Of a stretch of DNA of 11,325 nt, positions 1 through 6,503 are shown in pieces. The position numbers and the translations under genes are program-made. Source of the DNA: Chloroflexota bacterium (GTDB lineage Bacteria; Chloroflexota; Anaerolineae; Anaerolineales; Villigracilaceae); contig JAJYOH010000137.1 in the NCBI GenBank assembly GCA_021796315.1, forward strand, positions 1-11,325, given 5' to 3'. Position 1 is the stretch's first letter. Every line of letters starts with the position of its first letter. The notes beneath the pieces were generated by a model. It was not told the DNA's origin. It saw only the letters and a list, made by a program, of their open reading frames with translations, and ran no database searches.

Positions 1-120
1 CCGGCAGCTGGAGGAATTCGAACCTTGGCGGATTCGAATAAAATGATTTTGGCTGGCGCAAATCGATTGGGAGCGAGTGCAGGGATATCCATCCTTCAGG
101 AAGCAGGATACCATGAGTGA
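1..120 (+). CDS. deoC: Deoxyribose-phosphate aldolase, C-terminal end (partial)
   Basis: Frame 1 is open from the window edge to a TGA at 118-120 and encodes the last 39 residues of a protein. It begins [12 protein letters not shown] and continues with [15 protein letters not shown]. This matches the C-terminal phosphate-binding part of class I deoxyribose-phosphate aldolase, whose family pattern is K-x-AGG-(I/V)-RT followed by GA-x-R-(I/L)-G-x-S-x-G. The Schiff-base lysine would lie upstream of the window. The family enzyme is cytoplasmic and splits 2-deoxyribose 5-phosphate into glyceraldehyde 3-phosphate and acetaldehyde. The stop overlaps the start of the next gene by 8 bases (ATGAGTGA), so the two are probably translationally coupled. 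Identification rests on this tail only, but the match is characteristic. Confidence 0.85.
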   Translation, partial: PAAGGIRTLADSNKMILAGANRLGASAGISILQEAGYHE

Positions 121-406
121 TCCAAACGATGCAATTTCAGTAACCTGCAATGAATGTCAAGCAGGAATGATGCACCTGAGGTTTATCACCTATTTCACCT
201 GGTTGGATGATGAATTGGTGACTGTTCCCCAGTTTCCTGCTTGGGTTTGTGATGTTTGTGGAAAACGTGAATATGATGACCGGGCGGTAAATTGGCTCAC
301 CACCCTTTTAAGCCCAAATGCAGGTCAAACAACCATCCCAAATCGTCCACCTCACAGGATACCGCCAACTCAACGCGGGCAGAGCCGTCCCAGTTCTACA
401 GATTAA
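113..406 (+). CDS. YgiT-type zinc finger protein (97 aa)
   Basis: The protein has two CxxC pairs, CNEC at residues 12-15 and CDVC at residues 46-49. They are separated by a beta-rich stretch ending in a Pro-x-x-x-Cys approach. This is the layout of the YgiT-type (MqsA N-terminal-like) zinc finger, in which four cysteines bind one structural zinc. I place the start at ATG 113, which has an AGGA four bases upstream and overlaps the deoC stop by 8 bases. An upstream in-frame start at 77 would add 12 residues but lies inside deoC. The last 20 residues are rich in Pro, Arg and Ser and probably disordered. No HTH domain and no MqsR or DUF4258 toxin partner is visible nearby, so it appears to be an orphan. 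Its role is unknown; an antitoxin-like or regulatory role would be a guess. Confidence 0.75.
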   Translation: MSDPNDAISVTCNECQAGMMHLRFITYFTWLDDELVTVPQFPAWVCDVCGKREYDDRAVNWLTTLLSPNAGQTTIPNRPPHRIPPTQRGQSRPSSTD

Positions 407-442
407 TTAAGGGCTTAAATGGTCCTTTCTCCTGGTTGAAGA

Positions 443-577
443 ATGGTTGATTCCCCAACCCGGTGTAATTTTCGTTTTGAAACGGTCGCCATACAAATCG
501 AAGGATTTGAAGGAAAAATTGGAGCAGTAAAACGCTTGACCATTGAAGTGGGAAATGATAAAATCCTGCCCGCTTAA
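443..577 (+). CDS. Possible small hypothetical protein (44 aa)
   Basis: This short ORF starts at ATG 443 and stops at TAA 575-577, six bases before the tRNA-Glu gene. An in-frame stop at 437-439 means it cannot be extended upstream. The translation is mixed and protein-like, with RFETVAIQIEGFEGKIGAV near the middle and no low-complexity bias. The upstream GAAGA is a weak ribosome binding site. I recognise no family. The overlapping +1 frame from 411 to 530 is also open without a good start, so this could be the remnant of a broken gene. Confidence 0.3.
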   Translation: MVDSPTRCNFRFETVAIQIEGFEGKIGAVKRLTIEVGNDKILPA

Positions 578-582
578 GAAAT

Positions 583-654
583 GCCCCCATCGTCTAGTGG
601 TTAGGACGCAACCCTTTCAAGGTTATGACCAGGATTCGAATTCCTGTGGGGGCA
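583..654 (+). tRNA. tRNA-Glu (anticodon TTC)
   Basis: A full cloverleaf can be folded. The acceptor stem GCCCCCA (583-589) pairs perfectly with TGGGGGC (647-653), with discriminator A654. The D arm contains GTCTAGTGGTTAGGAC. The anticodon stem is CAACC/GGTTA around the loop CTTTCAA, with anticodon TTC at 616-618. The T arm is CAGGA-TTCGAAT-TCCTG. The outermost anticodon-stem pair is a C609/A625 mismatch; the other four pairs are normal. CCA is not encoded. The sequence closely resembles standard bacterial tRNA-Glu. Confidence 0.95.
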
Positions 655-726
655 CTAATGCTATTTGAATTTTACAATCAAGCTTACTCCGGTAGAAAAT
701 ATTGTCAAGTAAGGTAAATAATATTA

Positions 727-756
727 AGCTTGGTCAAATTGATTTTTGACCAAGCT
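727..756 (+). terminator. Perfect 12-bp hairpin after tRNA-Glu
   Basis: AGCTTGGTCAAA (727-738) is followed after six bases by its exact reverse complement at 745-756. The plus-strand continuation AACTTTCTTT is T-rich but has no clean T run, so termination of the tRNA-Glu transcript is plausible, not certain. Read on the minus strand, the hairpin is followed by TAATATTATTTACC, so it could also serve the doubtful minus-strand ORF. Confidence 0.5.
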
Positions 757-772
757 AACTTTCTTTAAGCTA

Positions 773-811
773 AAGCGTGAAGTTGCAAGATCTTTCTGCG
801 CCTTCACGCTT
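773..811. repeat. Perfect 10-bp inverted repeat
   Basis: AAGCGTGAAG (773-782) and CTTCACGCTT (802-811) are exact reverse complements separated by 19 bases. The right arm ends eight bases from the stop of the minus-strand ORF at 819. No T run follows on either strand, so it is not a standard intrinsic terminator. It may be a processing hairpin, a weak terminator or a protein-binding palindrome. Confidence 0.45.
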
Positions 812-818
812 AATATAT

Positions 819-1115
819 TCATGCCTTGCTGAAACAAATCAGACCATCAAGTAGCGGGGATCTTTCTCGCTCCATGATGAAGTGCTCAAAATACTTGGGT
901 TCACTAACGCCTGGAGCGGCATACTTTAAGACCCAATCCTTTATCTGAATGCGGAAACCATAGACAAAATCGTTTATTTCTGAACAGAAGCCTGTCGGGA
1001 AGTTTTTTACAAAGCCCTCGATAAATTTATGACATCGAGATCGAACATCTTGAACAACAGTTGTGTCAGGTTTACGGTTGGTGGAGAATGCTCCGCCAGC
1101 CTTTTTTGAATCCAC
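819..1115 (-). CDS. Doubtful hypothetical protein (98 aa from GTG)
   Basis: The minus-strand frame is open from about 1202 to the stop at 819-821, with no ATG anywhere in it. The first conventional alternative start is GTG at 1113-1115, giving 98 residues; it has only a distant GAGG upstream. The additional upstream codons, reading LQDRLNGLCTKALIEVV, also look protein-like, as if the 5' end of a longer gene had been lost. Composition is mixed, with several aromatic residues and two cysteines, and I see no signal peptide, membrane segment or known motif. It could be a real small gene, a degraded remnant or chance. No family recognised. Confidence 0.3.
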   Translation of the reverse strand: MDSKKAGGAFSTNRKPDTTVVQDVRSRCHKFIEGFVKNFPTGFCSEINDFVYGFRIQIKDWVLKYAAPGVSEPKYFEHFIMERERSPLLDGLICFSKA

Positions 1116-1251
1116 TTGCGTGATGACAACCTCGATAAGTGCCTTTGTACATAAGCCATTAAGCCTATCCTGCAGTGCGCCAATTGACGCTTTGTTCGCA
1201 ATTCACAGGCAAGTAATATTCAACATCTTAACTTGTGAAGGGAAATGGACA

Positions 1252-1935
1252 ATGGTTCAAACAAAACTGGTTCGATGGCTGATGTGCGGTGTTTCAATTG
1301 CCTTGTTGGCGCTGATGCTGCCTGCTGCAGCATTTGCTAACGGCGGAGGTGAGGAAACCACAATAAGGGTTGGTGGCTACGAGGTCAACATGGTTTTTGC
1401 AGAACCAGTCAAAAAGGGAGAAAATTCCTTTCATATCAAAATTCTGGATGGAATGGGATTGCCCGTTAGCAATACGCAGGTGGAAATTATTGCAATGCCA
1501 GTCGAAGAGACTCAGCAACACCAAGAAAACATGCAAAGCGGAAAACCTGCGATGGGCGGTATGGATGGGATGAATTCCACTCCTGCGCCGACTGTTGCTC
1601 ATTCCAGCGGGATATCTGGGATGGGAGGCATGGAAGCTTCGCCGACGGCTGGGGTGGAAACCCCCGAGACTGCACACCCAGTTGAAACGTTGACAGTAAT
1701 GCTCGCGTCGGGTGAAACAGCCGGTGAATATGCCGGAAAGATTGCTTTTTCCACTTCCGGACATTGGATGTTGACTGCCCACCTGAACATCAACGGCGAG
1801 GCGCTCGAGGCTGATTTCCCGGTGGATGTGACCGGCGGCTCGGCTGGAGGCGCTCTCCTGGCTGGATTTGTCAGCCTTAATATCGTCCTGATCGGTGCTG
1901 CCGCGATTACCAAACGCAAATCCGCTGTTGCCTGA
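1252..1935 (+). CDS. Exported YtkA/FixH-like protein with Met/His-rich insert (227 aa)
   Basis: Start ATG 1252 is chosen because it directly precedes a signal peptide (positive start, hydrophobic core, AFA cleavage near residue 29) and has AAGGGA upstream. The in-frame start at 1063 would add 63 residues with no sensible role. Residues 38-83 and about 145-193 form the two halves of a beta-sandwich resembling YtkA/FixH domains, including GEYAGKIAFSTSGHWML near residues 158-173. A linker at residues 90-143 splits them and is rich in Met, His and Gly (MGGMDGM and SGMGGM repeats). C-terminal residues 199-219 form a membrane anchor followed by KRK, placing the domain outside the membrane. YtkA-like proteins occur near copper and cytochrome oxidase genes, and Met/His clusters commonly bind Cu(I); copper binding here is inference. 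The 4Fe-4S protein gene follows after 18 bases. Confidence 0.72.
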   Translation: MVQTKLVRWLMCGVSIALLALMLPAAAFANGGGEETTIRVGGYEVNMVFAEPVKKGENSFHIKILDGMGLPVSNTQVEIIAMPVEETQQHQENMQSGKPAMGGMDGMNSTPAPTVAHSSGISGMGGMEASPTAGVETPETAHPVETLTVMLASGETAGEYAGKIAFSTSGHWMLTAHLNINGEALEADFPVDVTGGSAGGALLAGFVSLNIVLIGAAAITKRKSAVA

Positions 1936-1953
1936 AATTAATGGAGAATTTTT

Positions 1954-3321
1954 ATGACCACTCAACTTTCTAACCCACCTTCATCTGGAAATCTGCTAAA
2001 AACCCCTTGGGTCAAATATTTTTTGCGTAGCCGTTGGTATCCCGGCATTTTCAAGTGGCCGACCCTGATCGTCTTTATGGTGATCATGTTCGAATTGCTG
2101 CTCGGGCCGTCTGCTGCACACGAAAACTTCGGTACCGCGCTGACCTGGGTGCTGTGGTGGCCTCTCATCCCGATCATTTTCCTGTTTCTCGGCCGTTTTT
2201 GGTGCACCATTTGTCCGTTTGCCACGATCAATGACCTGGTGCAAAAGTTTGTAGGCAATAACCGGCGGATTCCGCGTTTTTTGAAAAAATATGGCGTCTG
2301 GATTATCGATGCGCTTTTCATCTTTATAACTTGGAGCGATCACGTTTGGGGGGTGGTTGAAAATCCGGTTGGTTCGGGCATCCTGTTGCTGACCCTAACC
2401 ACGGGAGTGGTGGCCTCTGGCGCATTCTTTGAGCGACGCACATTTTGCAGGAGCGTCTGCTTCCTGGGTGGGCTGGCCGGCAACTATGCCCAGGCTGGAA
2501 TGCTCTCACTTCGCGGCACTCCTGAGATATGCAGCACCTGCACGACGGCTTCCTGTTACAAAGGCAACGAAAAAACACCTGGTTGCCCACTCTTTGAATT
2601 CCCCAAAACGATGACTTCCAGCGCCAACTGCGTTTTATGTGCTAATTGCATCAAAAGCTGCCCGAACGACTCGATTCAATTGACTCTGCGCCCACCAACC
2701 CAGGAACTCTGGTTCGTGCGCAAGCCAAAGCTTGAAGCAGCTTTCCTTTCGGCCGTTATCATGGGAATAGTCTTTGTCCAGAACGTGACCATGCTCAAAG
2801 TTTGGACTTCGGTTCTCTCCTGGCTGGAAAAAGTGACCGGGACCTCCAATTACTATGTGACTTTTTCGATAACCTTCGCAATGGCGATCATCTTGCCTGT
2901 TGCTTTGCTCGGACTGGCTTCCCTGGTCGCGTCGAAGCTCAACAAAAGCTCGATTGTCGATAACTTCACTCGCTTCGGTTATGCCATCATCGCCCTGGAT
3001 ATGGCTGGGCATATTGCCCATAACCTGTTCCACCTGCTGGCCGAAGGTAAATCCATTTTCTATACTGGCATGGGGCTTTTCGGGATGGAATCGCATGGAG
3101 CCTCCCCCGTACTGGTTAGTTTCCCTGTCATTCAAATGCTGCAATTTGGGCTGATTGGTTTGGGCTTTCTCGGTTCGTTGTATATTGTCTATCGGATTGC
3201 CAAATCCAACCACCAGGGCAGCGCAGTCTGGGCGACCTTTGCGCCTTACGCCGTGCTGATGATATGCCTGGGAATTCTCAATGTTGTTTTGTTCACTCTG
3301 CCAATGGCGATGCGCATGTAA
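1954..3321 (+). CDS. Multi-pass membrane 4Fe-4S protein, NapH/NosR-like (455 aa)
   Basis: Start ATG 1954 has a GGAGA box about six bases upstream. Residues 36-52, 66-82, 115-130, 141-158, 262-282, 303-327, 340-360, 385-415 and 425-452 are hydrophobic, giving a polytopic inner-membrane protein. Cysteine motifs run in order: CTICP (84-88), CRSVC (165-169), a group at C193, C196, C201 and C211, and a classical C-x2-C-x2-C-x3-CP ferredoxin motif at 226-237. This resembles the polyferredoxin part of NapH, NosR and CcoG proteins, which move electrons between the membrane pool and extracytoplasmic or metal-centre partners. A later hydrophobic stretch carries three spaced histidines (H353, H356, H360), a possible heme or metal site. 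The acceptor is unknown. It forms an operon with the YtkA-like gene upstream. Confidence 0.8.
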   Translation: MTTQLSNPPSSGNLLKTPWVKYFLRSRWYPGIFKWPTLIVFMVIMFELLLGPSAAHENFGTALTWVLWWPLIPIIFLFLGRFWCTICPFATINDLVQKFVGNNRRIPRFLKKYGVWIIDALFIFITWSDHVWGVVENPVGSGILLLTLTTGVVASGAFFERRTFCRSVCFLGGLAGNYAQAGMLSLRGTPEICSTCTTASCYKGNEKTPGCPLFEFPKTMTSSANCVLCANCIKSCPNDSIQLTLRPPTQELWFVRKPKLEAAFLSAVIMGIVFVQNVTMLKVWTSVLSWLEKVTGTSNYYVTFSITFAMAIILPVALLGLASLVASKLNKSSIVDNFTRFGYAIIALDMAGHIAHNLFHLLAEGKSIFYTGMGLFGMESHGASPVLVSFPVIQMLQFGLIGLGFLGSLYIVYRIAKSNHQGSAVWATFAPYAVLMICLGILNVVLFTLPMAMRM

Positions 3322-3414
3322 TAGGCCAAATTGCTTCTGGCAGCATGCGCTAACCTGCGCTGGCAGACCACTGATCACGGCGATACAATGACAGCATAGA
3401 GAAAGGATTTCATC

Positions 3415-3513
3415 ATGATGATATTTGGATTGGGTTTTGGCCTGCTGTTGTTCGTTGGGTTGGTTGTCGTGGTTGTTGTCGTTTTGACACAGGTTCAGGA
3501 TCATAAAAAATAA
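3415..3513 (+). CDS. Small single-pass membrane peptide (32 aa)
   Basis: ATG 3415 follows AAAGGA at a spacing of about eight bases. The frame encodes an almost continuous hydrophobic helix (a long Val/Leu run at residues 3-23) and then a short charged tail ending QDHKK. The stop is TAA 3511-3513, and an intrinsic terminator begins 15 bases later. The good ribosome binding site, the compact single-helix design and the position between a coding run and a terminator argue for a genuine gene. Such peptides often sit beside multi-pass redox proteins as accessory subunits; attaching it to the 4Fe-4S protein is inference. A GATACAAT box at 3382-3389 may be its own -10 element, but no good -35 is seen. 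Confidence 0.6.
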   Translation: MMIFGLGFGLLLFVGLVVVVVVVLTQVQDHKK

Positions 3514-3527
3514 TCTCAGCCTTGGGG

Positions 3528-3566
3528 AAAAGGGTTCGGAATCCAAAGTATTTTCCGAACCTTTTT
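3528..3566 (+). terminator. Intrinsic terminator after the 4Fe-4S gene cluster
   Basis: GGTTCGGAA (3533-3541) pairs with TTCCGAACC (3553-3561). The stem extends through AAAAG (3528-3532) against TTTTT (3562-3566), which also gives the T run. It separates the 1252-3513 genes from the two-component genes. The T-rich right flank lies directly against the promoter of the response regulator. Confidence 0.85.
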
Positions 3567-3568
3567 CT

Positions 3569-3583
3569 TGATACAATCGTGCA
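3569..3583 (+). promoter_or_regulatory. Extended -10 promoter, leaderless start of the regulator gene
   Basis: TGATACAAT at 3569-3577 is an extended -10 element (TG, one base, then TACAAT). The hexamer ends at 3577, so transcription would begin at about 3584, which is the A of the response regulator ATG. No Shine-Dalgarno sequence precedes this ATG, because the bases upstream are the terminator and the -10 itself. No good -35 is visible, as is usual for extended -10 promoters. A leaderless mRNA is therefore likely. Confidence 0.6.
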
Positions 3584-4255
3584 ATGAACGACTCTCCCAC
3601 CAAAATCCGTGTTTTGCTGGCCGATGACCATGCCGTTGTCCGGGCTGGGATCAGGCAGTTTTTGGAAACAGCTGGAGATATTCTCGTTGAAGCGGAAGCT
3701 GGTGACGGGGCGGAAGCCATCCGATTGATTGAACGGAATCCACCCGATGTGGCGGTGCTCGACATCCAGATGCCCCAAATGACTGGAATCGATGTCACTC
3801 GCTGGATCCGCGCTTACCATTCCCGCCTGGGAGTGCTGATCCTTACAGCTTACGATGATGAGCCCTACGCCTTGAGTGTGCTACAGGCCGGAGCGAACGG
3901 GTATGTGCTCAAGACTGCTGCGCCGCAGGAAATCGTTCAGGCAGTTCGGGATGTCTATGCCGGGAAATCAGTGGTGGATGCGGTCATCGCGCAAAAACTT
4001 GTGGCGCGCATTGCGCATCCGCCCGCCGTGGCGGTGACCGCTTTGAGCGATCGAGAAATGGAAGTGCTGGTGTTAGTGGCCAAAGGGCTGACCAATAAAC
4101 TGATCGCCATCCAACTCAATATTAGTGACCGGACTGTGCAGGGGCATTTGGCGCATATTTTCGACAAACTACAAGCGGCTAGCCGGACCGAGGCAGTCAT
4201 GCGAGCCCTCTCGCTGAACTGGATCTCACAGAATATTGCTGCGACGGATGGATAA
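3584..4255 (+). CDS. NarL/FixJ-type response regulator (223 aa)
   Basis: Residues 8-125 are a receiver domain with the acidic pair D14/D15, phospho-acceptor D60 (in VLDIQMP), conserved T88 and K110 (in YVLKTAAP). Residues about 150-212 are a LuxR-type helix-turn-helix (LSDREMEVLVLVAKGLTNK, then the recognition helix region ISDRTVQGHL). It is a cytoplasmic DNA-binding regulator, normally active as a phosphorylated dimer. All key residues are present and the length is normal for the family. Its stop overlaps the start of the histidine kinase by 8 bases, so the pair is translationally coupled and cognate. Likely targets are the flanking redox operons and possibly itself, by position only. The protein has no cysteine. 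Confidence 0.93.
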   Translation: MNDSPTKIRVLLADDHAVVRAGIRQFLETAGDILVEAEAGDGAEAIRLIERNPPDVAVLDIQMPQMTGIDVTRWIRAYHSRLGVLILTAYDDEPYALSVLQAGANGYVLKTAAPQEIVQAVRDVYAGKSVVDAVIAQKLVARIAHPPAVAVTALSDREMEVLVLVAKGLTNKLIAIQLNISDRTVQGHLAHIFDKLQAASRTEAVMRALSLNWISQNIAATDG

Positions 4256-5921
4256 AATTCTTGGAGCATCCAAAATCTGGCGCGGGCTGCCAACGCAGTT
4301 GTTCCTACTGGTGATTTTGCCATTTGCCATCCTGTCGTTGGCTGCAACCTTGATGAGTGTCGGTCTACATCAAGACGCGATGCGCACGATGGTAGCCGAA
4401 CGGGATTTGCGCGCCGTGGAAACAGCTGCAAACTTTCTGGAGAACAAAATTCAATACGAGCAGGATGTTGCCAATGTTTTGGCGATGCAAAGCGATGCTA
4501 GCCTGACACTGGAAGCTTTTGTGGTTGAGCATAATTACGCGCGCAAAAACCTGGCGCTGTTTTCGGCGCAGGGTGTTTTGCTGGCTTTTTCGGGGGAGAG
4601 CGATGCCAGGAGCCTCCTGAACGAGGTGACTTTCAAAACTGGCGAAATTCAATCGCTTGAAAAAGGCAGTGAAAAGATTTTCGTTTTTGTCGCCAAATCA
4701 CTGAAAGGTGGGTATGCGGTAAACCTTGTTCCGTTGGAGCCACTGGTGCGTGAAGTAGTTGGCAGCGGGTTTCTAATATCCGGCGACGCGGCAGCGTTTT
4801 TGATAAATCCCAGTGGCGAGATGCTGATGCGCATCGGCAACCAGAGTTGGGAGGGAAACCCCTCCCAACATCCCGGTGTGGCGGAAGCGCTGAAAGGTCA
4901 GAACGGCTTCACTTATATGTCGACCCCCACAATGGAGCATGTGGTGGCATACAGCCCGGTTTCACCGCCCGGCTACTCTGGCGGGCAAGCGTGGGCGTTG
5001 GTGATCGAGGAACCATGGAAAGATGTGGACACCCCTTACCTGCGTCTAACACAGTTAATCCCACTGATATTAATCCCCTTGCTGGCGTTTACGCTGGTGG
5101 CACTCTGGTTTGGCGCCTCGCAGATCGTTGCACCCTTGCAAAAACTAGAAAAACGCGCTGTCGATCTGGCTTGGGGAAATTTAGCCGCCATCGAAAGCCC
5201 GGTTGGCGGAGTGCAGGAAATCCGCCAGTTGCAAAATGAACTGATCCACATGGCACAGAAGGTTCAGGATTCTCAGCGCAGTCTGCGCAACTATATCGGC
5301 GCCATTACCCGTGGTCAGGAGGACGAGCGCCGCCGCCTGGCACGTGAACTGCATGATGAGACGCTCCAATCGTTGATCGCCCTACACCAGCGAGTCCAAC
5401 TGGTGCAAATGAAAACCGAAGATGATGAGATCAAAAAGTCGCTGGCTGAATTGGAGACTCTTTCCAGCAACTCAATCGATGAACTGCGTCGTCTGACCCG
5501 CGCCCTGCGCCCGATCTACCTGGAAGATTTCGGTCTGGTTACGGCGCTGGAGGTTCTGGCAAAAGAGAGCACTCAGCTGGGTTTTAATTTGGATTTTTCC
5601 CAGGTCGGAACCGAGCGCCGCCTGGATGCCGCCGCCGAATTGACCCTGTTCCGCGTCGCGCAGGAAGCCTTGAGCAATGTCTCCCGTCATGCCGAAGCGA
5701 CGGAGACGCGCATCCATCTTGAATTTCAACCCACCACTGTAAAGCTGGAAATTAGTGATAACGGTAAAGGTTTCACACCACCCCGCAGCCCGGCGGAATT
5801 TGCTCCCGCCGGTCATTTTGGGCTATTGGGAATGCACGAGCGCGCCGAGTTGATTGGTGGCAAGTTATCCATAATGTCCTCTGAGCAAGGAACTGTGATT
5901 CGAGTGCTAATCACGGCCTGA
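4248..5921 (+). CDS. NarX/LiaS-type sensor histidine kinase (557 aa)
   Basis: ATG 4248 overlaps the regulator stop (ATGGATAA); a TTG at 4236 would add four residues. Transmembrane segments at about 17-39 and 269-289 enclose a sensor region of about 230 residues outside the membrane. It has a Cache-like look (AAAFLINPSGEMLMRIG near 181-197) but no ligand-specific motif. A HAMP-like linker follows at about 290-340. The dimerisation domain is HisKA_3 type, with phospho-accepting H369 in RRLARELHDETLQSL. The HATPase domain at about 460-557 has N-box FRVAQEALSNVSRHAE, G1 DNGKGF and G2 GLLGMHERAELIGG. The layout is complete and intact. The signal is unknown. The whole protein lacks cysteine, so sensing through thiols, a cysteine-bound metal or a cysteine-ligated Fe-S cluster is unlikely. 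Confidence 0.92.
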   Translation: MDKILGASKIWRGLPTQLFLLVILPFAILSLAATLMSVGLHQDAMRTMVAERDLRAVETAANFLENKIQYEQDVANVLAMQSDASLTLEAFVVEHNYARKNLALFSAQGVLLAFSGESDARSLLNEVTFKTGEIQSLEKGSEKIFVFVAKSLKGGYAVNLVPLEPLVREVVGSGFLISGDAAAFLINPSGEMLMRIGNQSWEGNPSQHPGVAEALKGQNGFTYMSTPTMEHVVAYSPVSPPGYSGGQAWALVIEEPWKDVDTPYLRLTQLIPLILIPLLAFTLVALWFGASQIVAPLQKLEKRAVDLAWGNLAAIESPVGGVQEIRQLQNELIHMAQKVQDSQRSLRNYIGAITRGQEDERRRLARELHDETLQSLIALHQRVQLVQMKTEDDEIKKSLAELETLSSNSIDELRRLTRALRPIYLEDFGLVTALEVLAKESTQLGFNLDFSQVGTERRLDAAAELTLFRVAQEALSNVSRHAEATETRIHLEFQPTTVKLEISDNGKGFTPPRSPAEFAPAGHFGLLGMHERAELIGGKLSIMSSEQGTVIRVLITA

Positions 5922-6023
5922 TAATCAAGCTGACAAAATCCAACCTGTCTTGTGGTGAGTTTTTTATCGAATAGGCAATTTTACCTATTGCTATCTGCGC
6001 CAATCTGCCCTGATTGGAAGCGT

Positions 6024-6052
6024 CTGAAGGGGGTAACATCACCACATATAAT
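6024..6052 (+). promoter_or_regulatory. Candidate promoter of the PCYCGC-cytochrome-selenoprotein operon
   Basis: A perfect TATAAT at 6047-6052 lies 19 bases before the lipoprotein start codon, in the 150-base gap after the kinase gene. Seventeen bases further upstream is CTGAAG (6024-6029), a poor -35 match. A weak -35 would suit an activator-dependent promoter, with the adjacent two-component regulator the obvious candidate. No repeated operator half-sites were recognised. Confidence 0.5.
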
Positions 6053-6071
6053 CATGAATTTTGGAGTTTCA

Positions 6072-6503
6072 ATGCGCAAATTTTCCATCATGCTTTTGGC
6101 GAGCTTTTTAATGCTTGCCAATTTGCCCGCCTGTTCCACCACAAAGAAACAAGCCAGCTTGAATATGGCCCCCGTGTCTGGGATGCCCATCGAAATGCAA
6201 TCTGCACCGGTCAGGGTCCAGCAGGCCTACCAGTTCGTCGCCGCCAATCCTGATCTGATGAAACAAATCCCCTGTTATTGCGGCTGTGGCGAAATAGGAC
6301 ACTCTTCCAACTACTCTTGCTATGTCTCCAACATTGATGACAAAGGCACGCTCACATTCGACAATCACGCCCTCGGCTGCTCGATCTGCGTGGATATCAC
6401 TCAGGATGTGATGCGCATGACCAGAAATGGAAAAAGTCCGGGGGATATTCGCGCGGCGATTGACTCGACGTATTTAAAATATGGAACTTCCAACCTGCCA
6501 TGA
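6072..6503 (+). CDS. PCYCGC-motif lipoprotein (143 aa)
   Basis: ATG 6072 has GGAG five bases upstream and opens a lipoprotein signal with lipobox LPAC, so C21 would be lipidated. The in-frame start at 5952 lies before the TATAAT box and is rejected. The mature part contains PCYCGCG at residues 67-73, C83, and a C-x2-C at 103-106 (GCSICVDI), with nearby H77 and H99. This is the family of unknown function named for its PCYCGC motif, known from Gram-positive bacteria and relatives. Six clustered cysteines outside the membrane suggest metal or thiol-redox chemistry. The stop overlaps the next start (ATGA). Function is not established; a carrier or chaperone for copper or another soft metal is inference. 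Confidence 0.85.
   Translation: MRKFSIMLLASFLMLANLPACSTTKKQASLNMAPVSGMPIEMQSAPVRVQQAYQFVAANPDLMKQIPCYCGCGEIGHSSNYSCYVSNIDDKGTLTFDNHALGCSICVDITQDVMRMTRNGKSPGDIRAAIDSTYLKYGTSNLP

Noticed and set aside
396..590. A 64-codon minus-strand ORF opposite the 44-residue ORF
   Set aside because: It extends into the tRNA-Glu gene and has aromatic-rich, noise-like composition.
1063..1251. Longer N-terminus for the YtkA-like protein starting at 1063
   Set aside because: It would put 63 unrelated residues before a clear signal peptide; ATG 1252 with AAGGGA is better.
1294..1965. A 223-codon minus-strand open frame opposite the YtkA-like gene
   Set aside because: The plus-strand protein has a signal peptide, domain halves and a membrane anchor; the minus frame reads as Ser/Arg/His-rich noise.
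3336..3366. Direct repeats (CTGGCAG and TGCGCT) in the gap after the 4Fe-4S gene, considered as an operator
   Set aside because: The copies are short and irregularly spaced, and no symmetric element is formed.
2635..3798. A 387-codon minus-strand open frame opposite the 4Fe-4S protein and response regulator genes
   Set aside because: It crosses three well-supported plus-strand genes and a terminator; its translation is rich in Asn, Gln and His with no domain, as expected for a shadow frame.
5952..6071. Longer N-terminus for the PCYCGC protein starting at 5952
   Set aside because: It would place the lipoprotein signal in the middle of the protein and start upstream of the TATAAT box; ATG 6072 has a good ribosome binding site.
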